Positions 23,866 through 34,690 of a DNA stretch of 64,000 nt are shown here, in pieces. The notes below the pieces were generated by a model. It was not told the DNA's origin, did not search any database, and was given only the letters and a program-made list of their open reading frames with translations. This stretch comes from Ceratodon purpureus (Eukaryota; Streptophyta; Bryopsida; Pseudoditrichales; Ditrichaceae): NCBI GenBank assembly GCA_014871385.1, contig CM026426.1:96870861-96934860 (forward strand), written 5' to 3'. A program made the position numbers and the translations under genes. Numbering within the stretch: the stretch's first letter is position 1; every line of letters begins with the position of its first letter.

Positions 23866-24047
23866 TTGGATGATAATATGGATGAAAATGTAGAAGAAAA
23901 CTTGGATGAAAATGTAGATATAAACTTGGATTAAAATGTGGATGAAAAATTGGATGAAAACTTGGATGAAAACTTGGATGAAAACTTGGATGAAAACTTG
24001 GATGAAAACTTGGATGAAAACTTGGATGAAAATATGGATGAAAACAT
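23866..24047. repeat. 12-bp tandem repeat array
   Basis: About fifteen units of AAAACTTGGATG, nearly perfect in the centre (23950-24030) and diverged at the edges. The 12-base period keeps every frame periodic, so it looks like a Phe-His-Pro-Ser repeat protein on the minus strand; I read this as a repeat artefact. Confidence 0.9.
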
Positions 24048-25479
24048 GGAGGTGTTTGGTAGTTTGATGGAACTCTAAAACAACCGATCACTTTGGTATA
24101 CACACCACATACACTTTAATATACTTTTTAATAATTTCAATTGGTTAAGGAACCACATCTGTTTTTGATTTACTTTTTAATAAAATTACTTTTAAATAAA
24201 AATTATAGAAATTAGAGTTTATCTTGGAAAAGAAGTTTTATTTGAAAAACTAAAAATCAAGTAAAGAACATTTTTATTTTAAAATGAAGATTGATAACAA
24301 AAAAATGAAGATTGATAACCAAAAAATGAAGATTGGTAATCAAAAAGTGAAGCTTAAAAATCAGAATACAAAGATTGGTTTTGAAACCAAAATTTGAAAT
24401 GTAATTTGAAATTGAAACTGAAATGTAAATTTAAAATTGAATTCACATTGTGATTTGTGAATAAAATTTCAATTCCAAAACTTTGATGGCAATGAAAAAT
24501 GATTTGTGATGGATTATCTACTTTGAAACAATTTTTTATTCTTTAGTATAATGCGTATTACATTCAGTTATTCTATTTTATTTTAATATATGTCTTATAT
24601 GATTGAAAAAAAAATGATATATATATAATATTTATGGAAGAAAAACTATTGATTACTTTATATTCCAAATTAGGAAAGAAACTTTTTAGGCATGATTTGC
24701 AACAACCTTGATACATTCTAATTTTTTTTTTTAGATTCTATTAATGATGAAATTTGGGGGTTTCAATTTTACCTCTTATTCTAAAGCCATTACAATTGAT
24801 TTATCGAGATAATTTTTATTTTCTATATTGAACAAGAGGGGAAGTAGTAATGCCATTATCTACAAATATGAGCATGACTACAAGGAGTAGACATCTAAGT
24901 TTCCATATGCCGGACACAAACAGCTCTATAAATTCCGCCTCAATGCAAGAGCGTGTTCACACAATCCTCCCCTAAACCCTGCTCAAGCCGTTCTTTTCTG
25001 AACCTTGCCTGTACTGTACTCTCTTAAGGTTGAAGCACCTAAAACCAACCGGGTCTCCAAAACCGATCACTAGACTTCTCCAATTCCGACAAGTTTTCAG
25101 ATTTAAAATCTTGGGAGATCTAGAAGAAAGAATGAAGCATGATTGGTAGAAAGGGAATCATATGGGAATATTTTGGTGGTAGTAGAGTGATCAAGTTTTG
25201 GTGTCATGGTGGTCGGTTTTAGGGAAACCTACATGTTGGTTGTGTGTAAAAGTAAAAATGTTCATTAGAAAATTTGTATCAATTCAGAAAATGCTTCAAA
25301 AATTTCCAAAAAATTGGCATTCTTCATGATTTCTATTTCCCCTTCCATGAAAAATAACCATTCAAAATTTCTCCCGAGGGATCATTGCGAACTCTCTTAT
25401 TTGATCGGTTTTGGGTGCCTCAACCTTAAATCCTGCCCGCGCTGTCGAAATTCAATCCTTAAAGACATGCCATGTCTAC
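24048..25479. other. A+T-rich spacer with small repeats
   Basis: At 24290-24365 a unit of about 19 bp (AAATGAAGATTGATAAC) repeats four times. Otherwise A+T-rich with no gene. CCTAAACCCTGC occurs near 24970, ahead of the probable leader exon of the next gene. Confidence 0.5.
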
Positions 25480-25750
25480 ATCCTTTCCCCTTGGCGCTAG
25501 GGTTTCGTGCTCATTGTCCACTTGGCCTCTTTGTCGACGTTGGGTTGTCCACCATCGCGTTTGTTGGATCAAGGTGTATGTCTACTCCGCAAGTGCTGGT
25601 CGGGGCTCTCCACGGCTAAGCGCTCGCTTTCTCGATGAAGGGCGGCTGCTTGACTTGTTAAATGTATTCTCTGAGCATGTTTTTTTGCAGAGGCATCTTT
25701 TGCACCAACGCTCGTTATCATCGGAGCGCATTCATCGACTCCGGCACAAA
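25480..25750 (+). other. Possible 5' leader exon with strong splice donor
   Basis: A C+G-richer island in A+T-rich DNA ends at a near-consensus donor CACAAAC|GTAAGTT (25750/25751). The next strong acceptor on this strand is TTGTCTATGTAG|CTATGGCAGG at 27092, two bases before an ATG that opens a coding frame. This fits a noncoding leader exon and a 1.34-kb first intron. RNA evidence would be needed to confirm it. Confidence 0.35.
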
Positions 25751-27094
25751 CGTAAGTTCCTTGTTTACACCTCGCGTTTCCAAAACCAGTCTCTGTAGAA
25801 TTCTTCTTCAGTGCTGAAACTATTAGTTTTTTGGAACTTTGTTGTGGAGGGTTGCTTGTTCGGAAGAGAATTTGTGCCTATCAGGGTGATCCTGAAAGGT
25901 TCCATCAAGTTAGTCACGTAGAATTCTTCTGCTAGGGGTCATCTTTCCAGAAGCTTAAGAGCTATAAATATGTTTGTTGGGAGCAAAATGTATTGGTAAA
26001 GAACTTTCATGAGATTTCGGTAGAGTAGAGACAGTTCCTGCGTTGAGGAATTAAAAATTTTGGTACGATTTGTTGTTTCGATGTATGTTTTTAAACCTGT
26101 CAATTTCTCTTGTTTTTTCGTGAATTGTCTTTCATGAACTTTTAGAGAGGACTTTTGGTCGATTTTGCAGTGGCTGAGAGGATGAAGTTTGTAAACGCTC
26201 AATTCTTGTGTTGGGGGAGGAGGGGAGGGTGGAGTTCAAACTCTGGCTTCCGTTGATTAAGTCAAAGTGTTTTTAAACTTGTCAATTTCCTCCGTTTCAA
26301 TTGAGAAACGAGTTAAAAAAAAAACCTCCGTTTCAAAGTATTTTGTAAATAGCTGGTTCGGGTATGGAAGAATCAGAAAATTCTAGACAACGAAATATGG
26401 AAATCACCAATGTCTTCTTTTCAATTTTGGTTCTCGTTGAACCTCTGCATTTGCTGTTTTTCTAAGATCCAAACGTAGACGGAATACTTTAATTTTTTTT
26501 GAAATTTCATTTTACATACGTCTCCAAGGATTTTGTTAAATGCTGTATTCTATGCATGTACCTCGGCGTATTTGCCGCAAATACAATCAACCATAATAAA
26601 ACAATTGTAGTTATATGACAGGCTACGTACATAACCTAGAAACCTCTTTGACACATTAACCAAAATCTGTTCTTGCTATTTAAATTGTCCTTACTCTAGT
26701 TAATTGACCACAATTTTTTTATTATGTTTTGGTAGTGTGACATTGTAGAGTTCAACTGACAGGGTAATTACACTATCACCTTCAGGGTCCTAATTCGTCC
26801 TTGAAATTCATTTACAAAAGGTTGCTGACCACTTTCCGGTGATTGACTTCTACCTAAGTTAGTTGAATTCCTCTTGTTCGCAGCGTCAATCTCATTTGGT
26901 GACGGATTACTAGTTGAAACTCCTTACAGTTCCAAGTATTTGAATATTAAATTGGAGCTCTGTCCTTGTGGTTAGATGTTCCTAACCAAACTTGAATAGC
27001 TATCCTAAGTGCGTTTATAGTTGAGGCTCTGATTGTGTAATCAATTGCCCACATATAGAGAAGAGTTCATTTATGTGTTCTTGTCTATGTAGCT

Positions 27095-29773
27095 ATGGCA
27101 GGTAGCAAGCTTCGTTCAGCATTTGCACTTCGGGGTGATATGAAGACCGTGGTACAGTACTACTCCAACCCCAAGGTCATCTTTCCAGCGGACATCATGC
27201 AGGTGGGCAGGTTTGTCGTGTTGCATTCCAACATCCCACGGCTATGCATGTGGAGTCTGAAACTCTGCAAGGTTGTGCAGGAGGAACTAAACTTCTTTCT
27301 AACACTGACTGTGGATGGAGCAAGAATGGTAGGAATGGAGCTAATATGGGTGACATTATCATCCGTTACTGTTGTTGATTTGTGATTTTATGATGGAAAG
27401 ATATTCTTCTGGCTTCTTACACACGAAGGTGCTCCCGTGATGTTGATTGTTGAAGAATACGATGACCGATTCCATGCAATGTACTTTGTCAAGAGTGTGA
27501 GGGCTGCCCACGGCTTGTATTTGGAGCGTGGAGTCACAAGATATCTCCTACTAGAACAAATACAAAGTAAGAACCTTCATGGATCATATTGTGTTCTTCA
27601 TCAAACTGCAAAATGTACCTTATGAAGGTGAAAAGGACCAACGACATGCTTCACCGTGAGTATGTCACATATATTCCCGTACAACCTACTTCAAGAAGAG
27701 AGTGTGCACCCATAGCATGTAGAAGCATTCCGAGACCATCTAGTAGGGATGCAAACTATAATGTTGCATCATGCATCGACAATGTCGAGTTGCCCACGTC
27801 GGCTTGTTCTTTGTAGCAAACTTAGTCCGCACCATTGGAGTCGTTACAACCGGTCGCCTCCCTGACAGACGTGTTGCCGCTACCTGCTGCAGTTCATGCG
27901 GGTTCTGTAGGTACACCCACTGGTCCATCACCTGGGCGCATAAGGCGGAAGAAAATCACACCAATCAAGTAGAGGTGCAATTCGTGTAGGTGCGAGCATG
28001 AGGGGATGTGACGCTGGACTAGGAAATGAAACAGATACTGAAGTGGAAGGTCTTAAACACGAGGACCACGTAGTGGAAGTTATTGGAGGGGAGCGCGGAG
28101 GTGGTCGTCTTAATTGAACTTGGCAAAGTGGGAGGACAAAGGGACGTTGTGGTGGATCAGGATCCAAAGCGGTCGCTACAGTCAAGGGCAGTCAATATGA
28201 GGAGCACGTTGTGGAAGTTACTGGAGAGGAGACAAGGGGTGCTCGTAGAGTGGGAACTCAAGTAGGTCAAGCGAGGGGCCATGGTTGTGGTGTTGGACAT
28301 AGGAATGATGTGGGCGCACAAGTAAAGGACAATGAACCTAGCAAGTAGGTGGTTGAGGAAACTGGAGGAGAGGGTAGTGGCGCTCACATAGGTAGTAGCA
28401 GCGGCATGGAGCGAGGATGCACTTCATGTGGGATAGTAGGCCGACGCCAGCAGATATGGGCTCTGAGCATCGTGGAGTCTACACAAGCGGCAACAACATC
28501 TAAGCCACGAGGAGGCACAAAGGGGAAAAAATGCAAAGGACAATGCCCACTTTCGGTACAGCCAATCGAAGGGCAGCACATGGATGTGAAGAAAGTGAAT
28601 GAGGAGCGAGAAGAGTTTTCCAAGCTTGTCAGTCCCTTGTTTATGTTTGGAGCGTATGATTACAAAGAGGTTCACATTGACCATATGCGGTTGCCACTTG
28701 ATGGATTTAGGATTTGGCCGTTTCATAAGTTGTTGTGTGAGAATCTGAAGAACTTCTTCCTTTGTATTCTAATCCTGCCTCAATTGATTCTCACTTTTAT
28801 GCCTATTTGTGAGAAGAAGCCGTCATCTTGAGAGGAGGTGAAGGACCAAGAGTTCTTTATCATCAATGATCAACATACATGAGCTGCATCGAAGGAATAA
28901 GTAGCAAATCCTCATTTTTTTGATAAACAGAAGAAGGTGCTTGAGAATTGAAAGTGCAAATTCATCTAGAGCTTTGAGAAGGTCAAGGTTATGGCTTTGG
29001 CGGAAAGAATCAACTACACTAACTCACTGCAATGGAGCTTCCTAGACATTGTTCTCTACTTCCAGCATGCGCGCAAAATCTGACACCTTGCCAAACGTCC
29101 GCAGCTAGTTGTAATGGGCCAACAAGCTCTCCATGAAGGACATGCGGGAACCATTGCATGGAAAGTACTATTTTCACACTCACCGAGTGAGACGTTTTTT
29201 TATAGCATAGTTGGACATTAAATCTTTGTTGTCCACTTGTAAGTGACAATGCATTTGTGATTTAGGTATTGCGTGTGGATCTCTTGGGCGTTTGAGACCG
29301 AGCCGTCTCAATTTTGAATTCCACGTATTGAATGAAGAAGAGCAGCAAGTGGGAATCATTTCAAGGTGAACTCATGATCATCACCTCATCGGACGATGTT
29401 TGGAAGCTAGTGATTTGAGCTTAAGAGCTATACGATTCAGGCGGCTTGAAGGACCTAGATAGGCTGGACCTCGGGATGAATGAGAAGAAGTGGCAGGGTA
29501 AGAGTTATGTGGTGCTCCCCTTGTCGGCTTACACATTCAAGACTCATCGTGGCTTTGGTCCCTCGTCCTTAAAAGCTCATTGAGAAGATTTTGAGAGGAG
29601 TCAATGAAGACGGAGGCTTGATTAAGGACAAAAATCCAAAGGTTTTTCTGGGCAAGTTAAAATTCAAGAATTTTGCGGATATTGTGAGCCTTCTAGAGTG
29701 GATGGAACAGAAGCGTTTTAAGAATACAATAGTCATAGAACTACACAAAAGAAGTGGAGTTCCTGTTATCTAG
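27095..29773 (+). pseudogene. Decayed gene of an unrecognised plant family
   Basis: From ATG 27095 one frame reads MAGSKLRSAFALRGDMKTVV, LHSNIPRLCMWSLKLCKVVQ and ELNFFLTLTVDGARMVGM. A TGA at 27383-27385 interrupts, but the frame continues (FYDGKIFFWLLTHEGAPVML, YFVKSVRAAHGLYLERGVTR) to a donor CAAA|GTAAGA at about 27566. Downstream, 28050-28400 encodes three imperfect Gly/Arg-rich repeats of about 46 residues (HVVEVIGGERGG, HVVEVTGEETRG, VVEETGGEGSG). Then comes FMFGAYDYKEVHIDHMRLPL followed by DGFRIWPFHKLLCENLKN. The last readable part (29380-29773) has THRGFGPSSLKA and GGLIKDKNPKVFLGKLKFKN. Many stops and frame changes show decay. No enzymatic motif recognised. An inverted-repeat element follows immediately. 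Confidence 0.5.
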
Positions 29774-29786
29774 ACAGAAAGTGGAG

Positions 29787-30530
29787 ATGGGGGGAAGCAC
29801 AATAAAGTGGACTAAAAAAAATTGCTTATCTAATTGTCAATTTCAGCCCTTTAGCAAAAATTGCACAAAAGTGATGGAAAAATGTAATTGAAGTCAATAG
29901 TTTTTGCTAATATGGATTCTCAACTTGTTTTTCTACAACTTGGAAAAGTTTTGTGCAAAAAAGACACTTTAAAATTATTGTATGAAGACTTTAGATCCAA
30001 GCAAAGTGAATGCAGTCATTTGAAAAAGTGGCTAGAAAAGAATCAAAAACTATCTAAAAATCACTTTTAATGAAGTTGGGCCCTCTGTATGTTTAAGAGT
30101 TTTCCTAAAATAGTCAATTCATATACTCATTAATTGGTTTAGGGTTCCAAAAGTACCGCAATGATGTTCATTAGGAGGGTCACTCCCGCGGTGCTTCTCG
30201 TGGGTTTTTTTCCACCGAACATTGACTTTTAAATTGGAAAAAACATCCTCTAAAGACAATATAGGACCCCAAATAAAGAAATTAAAACTTTGGAAAAGTT
30301 TATTTTCATGATTTAGAACTAGTGATCAAATTAAGTTTCAATTAAAGATGTTCTATTTTCGAAGATGTATATAAGATACCTTCTGATACCCTAAAAAGTA
30401 TCTAAAATGCTCAAAAACCACACCAAAATGCTCAAAATCAGCTTTGACCTTTGAAAAACAACACACTTCATAATCACTTCCTAGTGATCACATATGTCAC
30501 TTTGTGGTCCACTTTACTATTCTTCCCCCT
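29787..30530. mobile_element. Non-autonomous inverted-repeat element, copy A
   Basis: The left end GGGGGGAAGCACAATAAAG and the right end, as its reverse complement AGGGGGAAGAATAGTAAAG, form terminal inverted repeats continuing into TGGACCACAAA. The interior shares long stretches with copies B and C (for example GGAAAAAACATCCTCTA and CAAAATGCTCAAAATCAGC). There is no open frame. GTGGAG occurs just outside both ends (29781-29786 and 30531-30536), but the exact boundary is uncertain by about 2 bp. It sits directly after the decayed gene at 27-29.8 kb. Confidence 0.8.
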
Positions 30531-33500
30531 GTGGAGGCAATGAGGTGTGAGTTGTGAGAGACAACATTCTTTAGGGAGTTCCATAGAGTCCATTAAACTC
30601 AGTAGAACAAGCTCCTAGATTAGCAACCAAAGTTCTATCTAGCCGTTCGCTAGGTATTCCGCCATCAGGTGACTCTACTCTTGCTCCAAGCGGCTGTCGG
30701 CGTAAAACAATCTTCCACCCATTGTTCTCTTTGTTTTCTACAAAATATTCTTGTTGTACACGAAGAGGAAATGCAAAGGAGTCCGTTGAATATGGAATCA
30801 ATTAATCAAATCTAAACAATGCGAATTTAAACTCCTTAGATTTCACTGTAGCCCAAGCTCCTAGCTTGTTTGCTCGTGCCTATGTGCCGTACAAAACCAC
30901 CACTTCAAATCTTCTGTACTCTACGCTGATAATTTTGTCCACCCACCCCACATACTCTAGATTTATTGTCCTCAAGTTTTACTACAAGAACTAACGCGAC
31001 AAGATTGAAGAAACGTAGCCGCCACTTTACTATCATGCGTGGATAAATCCGCTTCTGCTCCTCGTACTCGTATATGATTGCTGCATATATGCATTGCCTT
31101 CTAGGTCTTTGTTTCTAGTCTATGAGGTAGCAAAAATGCCAGTATATACCTTGAGAAAAAATTACCCATAGTGGTGTCTTGAGATACAACATTATTAGAA
31201 CCACGTATTGAAGGGTCCGTGACAAATATATATAGGATACTTTGAGTGTCTTCTCCTAGTTTGCCTTCCGAATTATTTTTTAGCCTATTCTTGTTGACCC
31301 ATTTCATTTGCATATTGCTCACATTATACACATAGGCACGTTTCCGTTATCTTCCATAGCTTTAAATTCCCCTTTCTAGCTCTGGTAGACAAATTTTAGA
31401 GAACATTGACAATACACAGTTGTTTTCTTCACTTCCTTCATTGTCTCCCGCGTCTCGTGCTAATGTTAGACCTCAAATCTATTATGATGACTAGACGTAG
31501 TGGCCCATTCATTGGATTTTACTATGTAAGAATCATATTACTTGGATGCATACTCTCTGTAATCATGAAGGATTTCAGTGTTGTTAAGCACAAACGCATG
31601 AATCCTCAGTTGAAGTTCTACTGACAACATGTGGTGTCTCCCCTTTTCAAGCAACACTTTGTCTTGCACAGTAGGCACATTTTTGTTGTCCTATACAAAG
31701 AGTGATGTCATAGTACGATTTTGGATTCTTCCCCCTATATGTAAATACTTTGGAGTGGAGGTTTTGAAAGTCGAAGTTGGGATTTTTACGCATGTATATG
31801 GATCAACTCATTTGGCGAGCAGGTAATTACACTCCTGCATTGCCCGCTCAGGTTCTAGTAATGAAACTACCTTGACAAACTAAGATGAACCGTGGCTTAT
31901 CAATTTCCCTTTTGAGCTCTGTACAAGAGAGCGATGGTTAAGGACTGATAGGCGGGGAGATCCCTCAAGTACTGATAGGTGGGGAGATTCCTTAAGTAAG
32001 TTTGTGGCAGAAATTTTGCATGCGATTGCGCATACGTGGACTAGCATGGAGGAATTATCACCCAATGTGGCCCGCATCAACTCTAACGCCACCAGCACGG
32101 GATCTTTTCATAGATTGCGGGGGGAGGGGGGGGGGGGGGAGCAACAATCGACGCAGTACAGGTAATCTTCTTAGCACGCCACTTTGTAGGTGAGATACTG
32201 GACATCAGCCCCTTGCACACAAGATTCTATGTCCGGTGCAGGATTAGTATATAATAACTTCAACTTTCTTTATACTAAACTGCTGCTTTGCCAACATGAC
32301 AAACAATACGAGAAAAAGTACGTTGAATTCACATCAGCATAAAATATTAAAATTTATCTCATTCCTTGCTGCAGAATAGTCTAAAAGACACGTGATCATA
32401 CTATTCTCCACATATGATCCTTATAACAGTTGACAACTCTTGTACAGAAATCTCTACATAAATCTTTTAACTTGTTGGTAGACATCGTGTTGTAAAAATC
32501 TAAATAAAATTGTTGCAACTTTTGATGACGATGAACTACTGGGAAGACCTACTAGGTTATTCTAGAGAAGTCGATACAATTGATACTCACTTTGCCTCTA
32601 CTTCCTAAGCCAAGGCATAAAACTTCTTTCAAGTACTTCCGTTGTTCTATCGCAATTATAAATTGATGGAAGTAAGCGCAACTGTATGGCGGATTCAGGA
32701 GTCCTACTATTGGTTTGTCAACTACTAGGACTATGTTCCATCGGGAAGGTGTAAATCCAATTTCTTTGAAGGTAATTGATGGTAGTTAGATTGTGTAGAT
32801 TTAAACCAACTGCACTTGAACTTGAATCAAACTAAGAGTTGTGCTTCTATTTTGTATTACCGCAAATACAAATGCTAACATTTGAAATTATACAAATTCG
32901 GTGACTACCAGATTGCTTCGTCTAACAATTTGAAAGCCACTGCCCATCTTCTAGAACCTAAACCATCTGACACCTCATTTAGCAAATCCGAGATGAAAGT
33001 ACAATGTTCTCTAGATAAAATTCAGAGGGGTTCAATTTTGTCCTAAGACAAGCATTTGCTTGACGTTGTTCCATGCTCTTCCAAATTATGATGTGGAAGT
33101 TTTTGAAAACACATGGAAGAAATTCATTTAGTCTTCGGCAGAGAAATACAACATAGTCAGCCACAACACACCCAAGTCTCAGCTCCAAGTATGAAAATTC
33201 CGAGTGTTGAGGTCGACGATGTTAGATGTTGCATAGAAGCCCATCCAAACATAAAACAACAATATGCTGCTTACTAGTTTCACATGGAACAATCGGGGAC
33301 TTCAAATTTGCAGATTTGGCCTAACAAGACTATCAATATAATGGTCATCGTACTCAATACCATGCTTAGTGTCTACAAATTAGGAGAAGATAAATTTTCT
33401 TCATCCGCACCAAACAACCTTCTTGCATACGCAAAATTGAGGTCCTAGAATTTAGGATCGCTATAGCGGCTGCTAATAAGGTCTGAATAATTTTAACTTT

Positions 33501-33810
33501 GACAATATATCCCTATTCATGCAAATATCGAGCTCATTGTAACAGAGTGCCAACAAAATGGACATGTATTGGAACTTTGTAGTTTGTACATGTGAATATA
33601 CCAATCCAAAGAGTCTCTTCAAGCATACTTCTCTCATGTTCTAGTATGCAAAATATTGCTGCAAAAATGTCCTACTTCGTATATTCAGAGGCTTGCATTT
33701 CTATCTCCACAGCTAGAGACAATGCCTCTGCACACTCCACGTGGCTCTGACTCAACGCCTCAACCTCCATTTCATCCGAAGCGCGGAGGTACACAAAGCG
33801 AGCATTCCAA
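30531..33810. other. Spacer, no supportable gene
   Basis: Mixed composition without a coding pattern. CTGATAGG(C/T)GGGGAGAT repeats directly at about 31946 and 31974. A broken G tract lies at 32119-32139 (14 G uninterrupted at the end). Confidence 0.5.
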
Positions 33811-34500
33811 TCAAGTGGACACTATGCATATGTCAAGTGAATTACTTGTTTTGACAAGAGCAACATCTAGATTCAAATTTTGCACCTCGCACTGCATACC
33901 ATCTATCTGCCCGCCATCAACGTCACGAGAATCGGCCTTGACAGTGGCCTGCCCTCCATCTTCCCCTTCCATCTCATCGTGTGATAGGTGGAGTTTTTGT
34001 GACGTACCTCTCTTTCTCAAGTGTGTGAATGACTTCACTGAAGAATCACTATCACTCCACAATTTAGCATCCAAAAGTCCACCTTTAAACAACCATGGTG
34101 ATTTGCGACTAGAAGATTCAGCTTGCGTGGAGTTTATAACAATATCCACCTCCTTGTAAGGTCCCTCTTCTACATAACAGTCGTTCTCCACGTTGACGAC
34201 ATGTCGCGACAAATTTTCCTCTCGATGGTCTGCGTTTTCACTGACGTTATCGTTGCTTCCGCCCTTGTAGGAAGGGGAGCGTGACCAATTCCTCAAAAGT
34301 TCTGCGTTCTCGTCCTTGGATCATAATGCCTCGGAATCCAATGCACCGAATTCTGCGTCCACGTCTTCGTCGACATTTTCAACATGGTTTACAATGGCGA
34401 GAGGTTTTACAATCTGAACCTCATCATTAGTCTGAATGCGGGAGTCAAAGAAGTAGAATGTCATCTTTACAGCCTCTTTGTAGGTGGACATGAAAAAGTC
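33811..34500 (-). pseudogene. Remnant of an unrecognised acidic protein gene
   Basis: A single minus-strand frame of about 230 codons runs from about 34500 to a stop at 33811, with only one interruption (TGA at 34321-34323). It begins FFMSTYKEAVKMTFYFFDSR, passes NVDEDVDAEFGALDSEAL and ELLRNWSRSPSYKGGS, then Ser/Asp/Glu-rich sequence, and ends TSNSLDICIVST. Amino-acid use is coding-like. It is upstream-truncated (stop just before 34500) unless an acceptor nearby brings in another exon. No family recognised. Confidence 0.4.
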
Positions 34501-34564
34501 ATAAGTTCAAAGGGAGCTGGTCAGCGCAAAGAGACTCAAATCCTCTATTTGCAAGAAGAGCATT

Positions 34565-34690
34565 GTACAAGATAATTACAAAGTGCACTTTGGATACATA
34601 GTCAATTGACTAGAGAATTTTCCACTGTTAGAAATAATTACAAAGTGCACTATTGATACAAAGTCAATTCACTAGAGAATTCCAAAAGTG
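34565..34690. repeat. Tandem duplication of about 67 bp
   Basis: AATTACAAAGTGCAC and AGTCAATT(G/C)ACTAGAGAATT occur twice in the same order (about 34575-34621 and 34637-34683). Confidence 0.7.

Noticed and set aside
23866..24047. CRISPR-like array
   Set aside because: Units are contiguous 12-mers with no spacers, and the window is eukaryotic.
23750..24103. Minus-strand Phe-His-Pro-Ser repeat protein
   Set aside because: It is a direct product of the 12-bp tandem repeat, whose period keeps the frame open. Flanking codons show no coding pattern.
25314..25798. Two overlapping plus-strand small proteins
   Set aside because: The strong splice donor inside them fits a noncoding leader exon better. 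No domain is visible.
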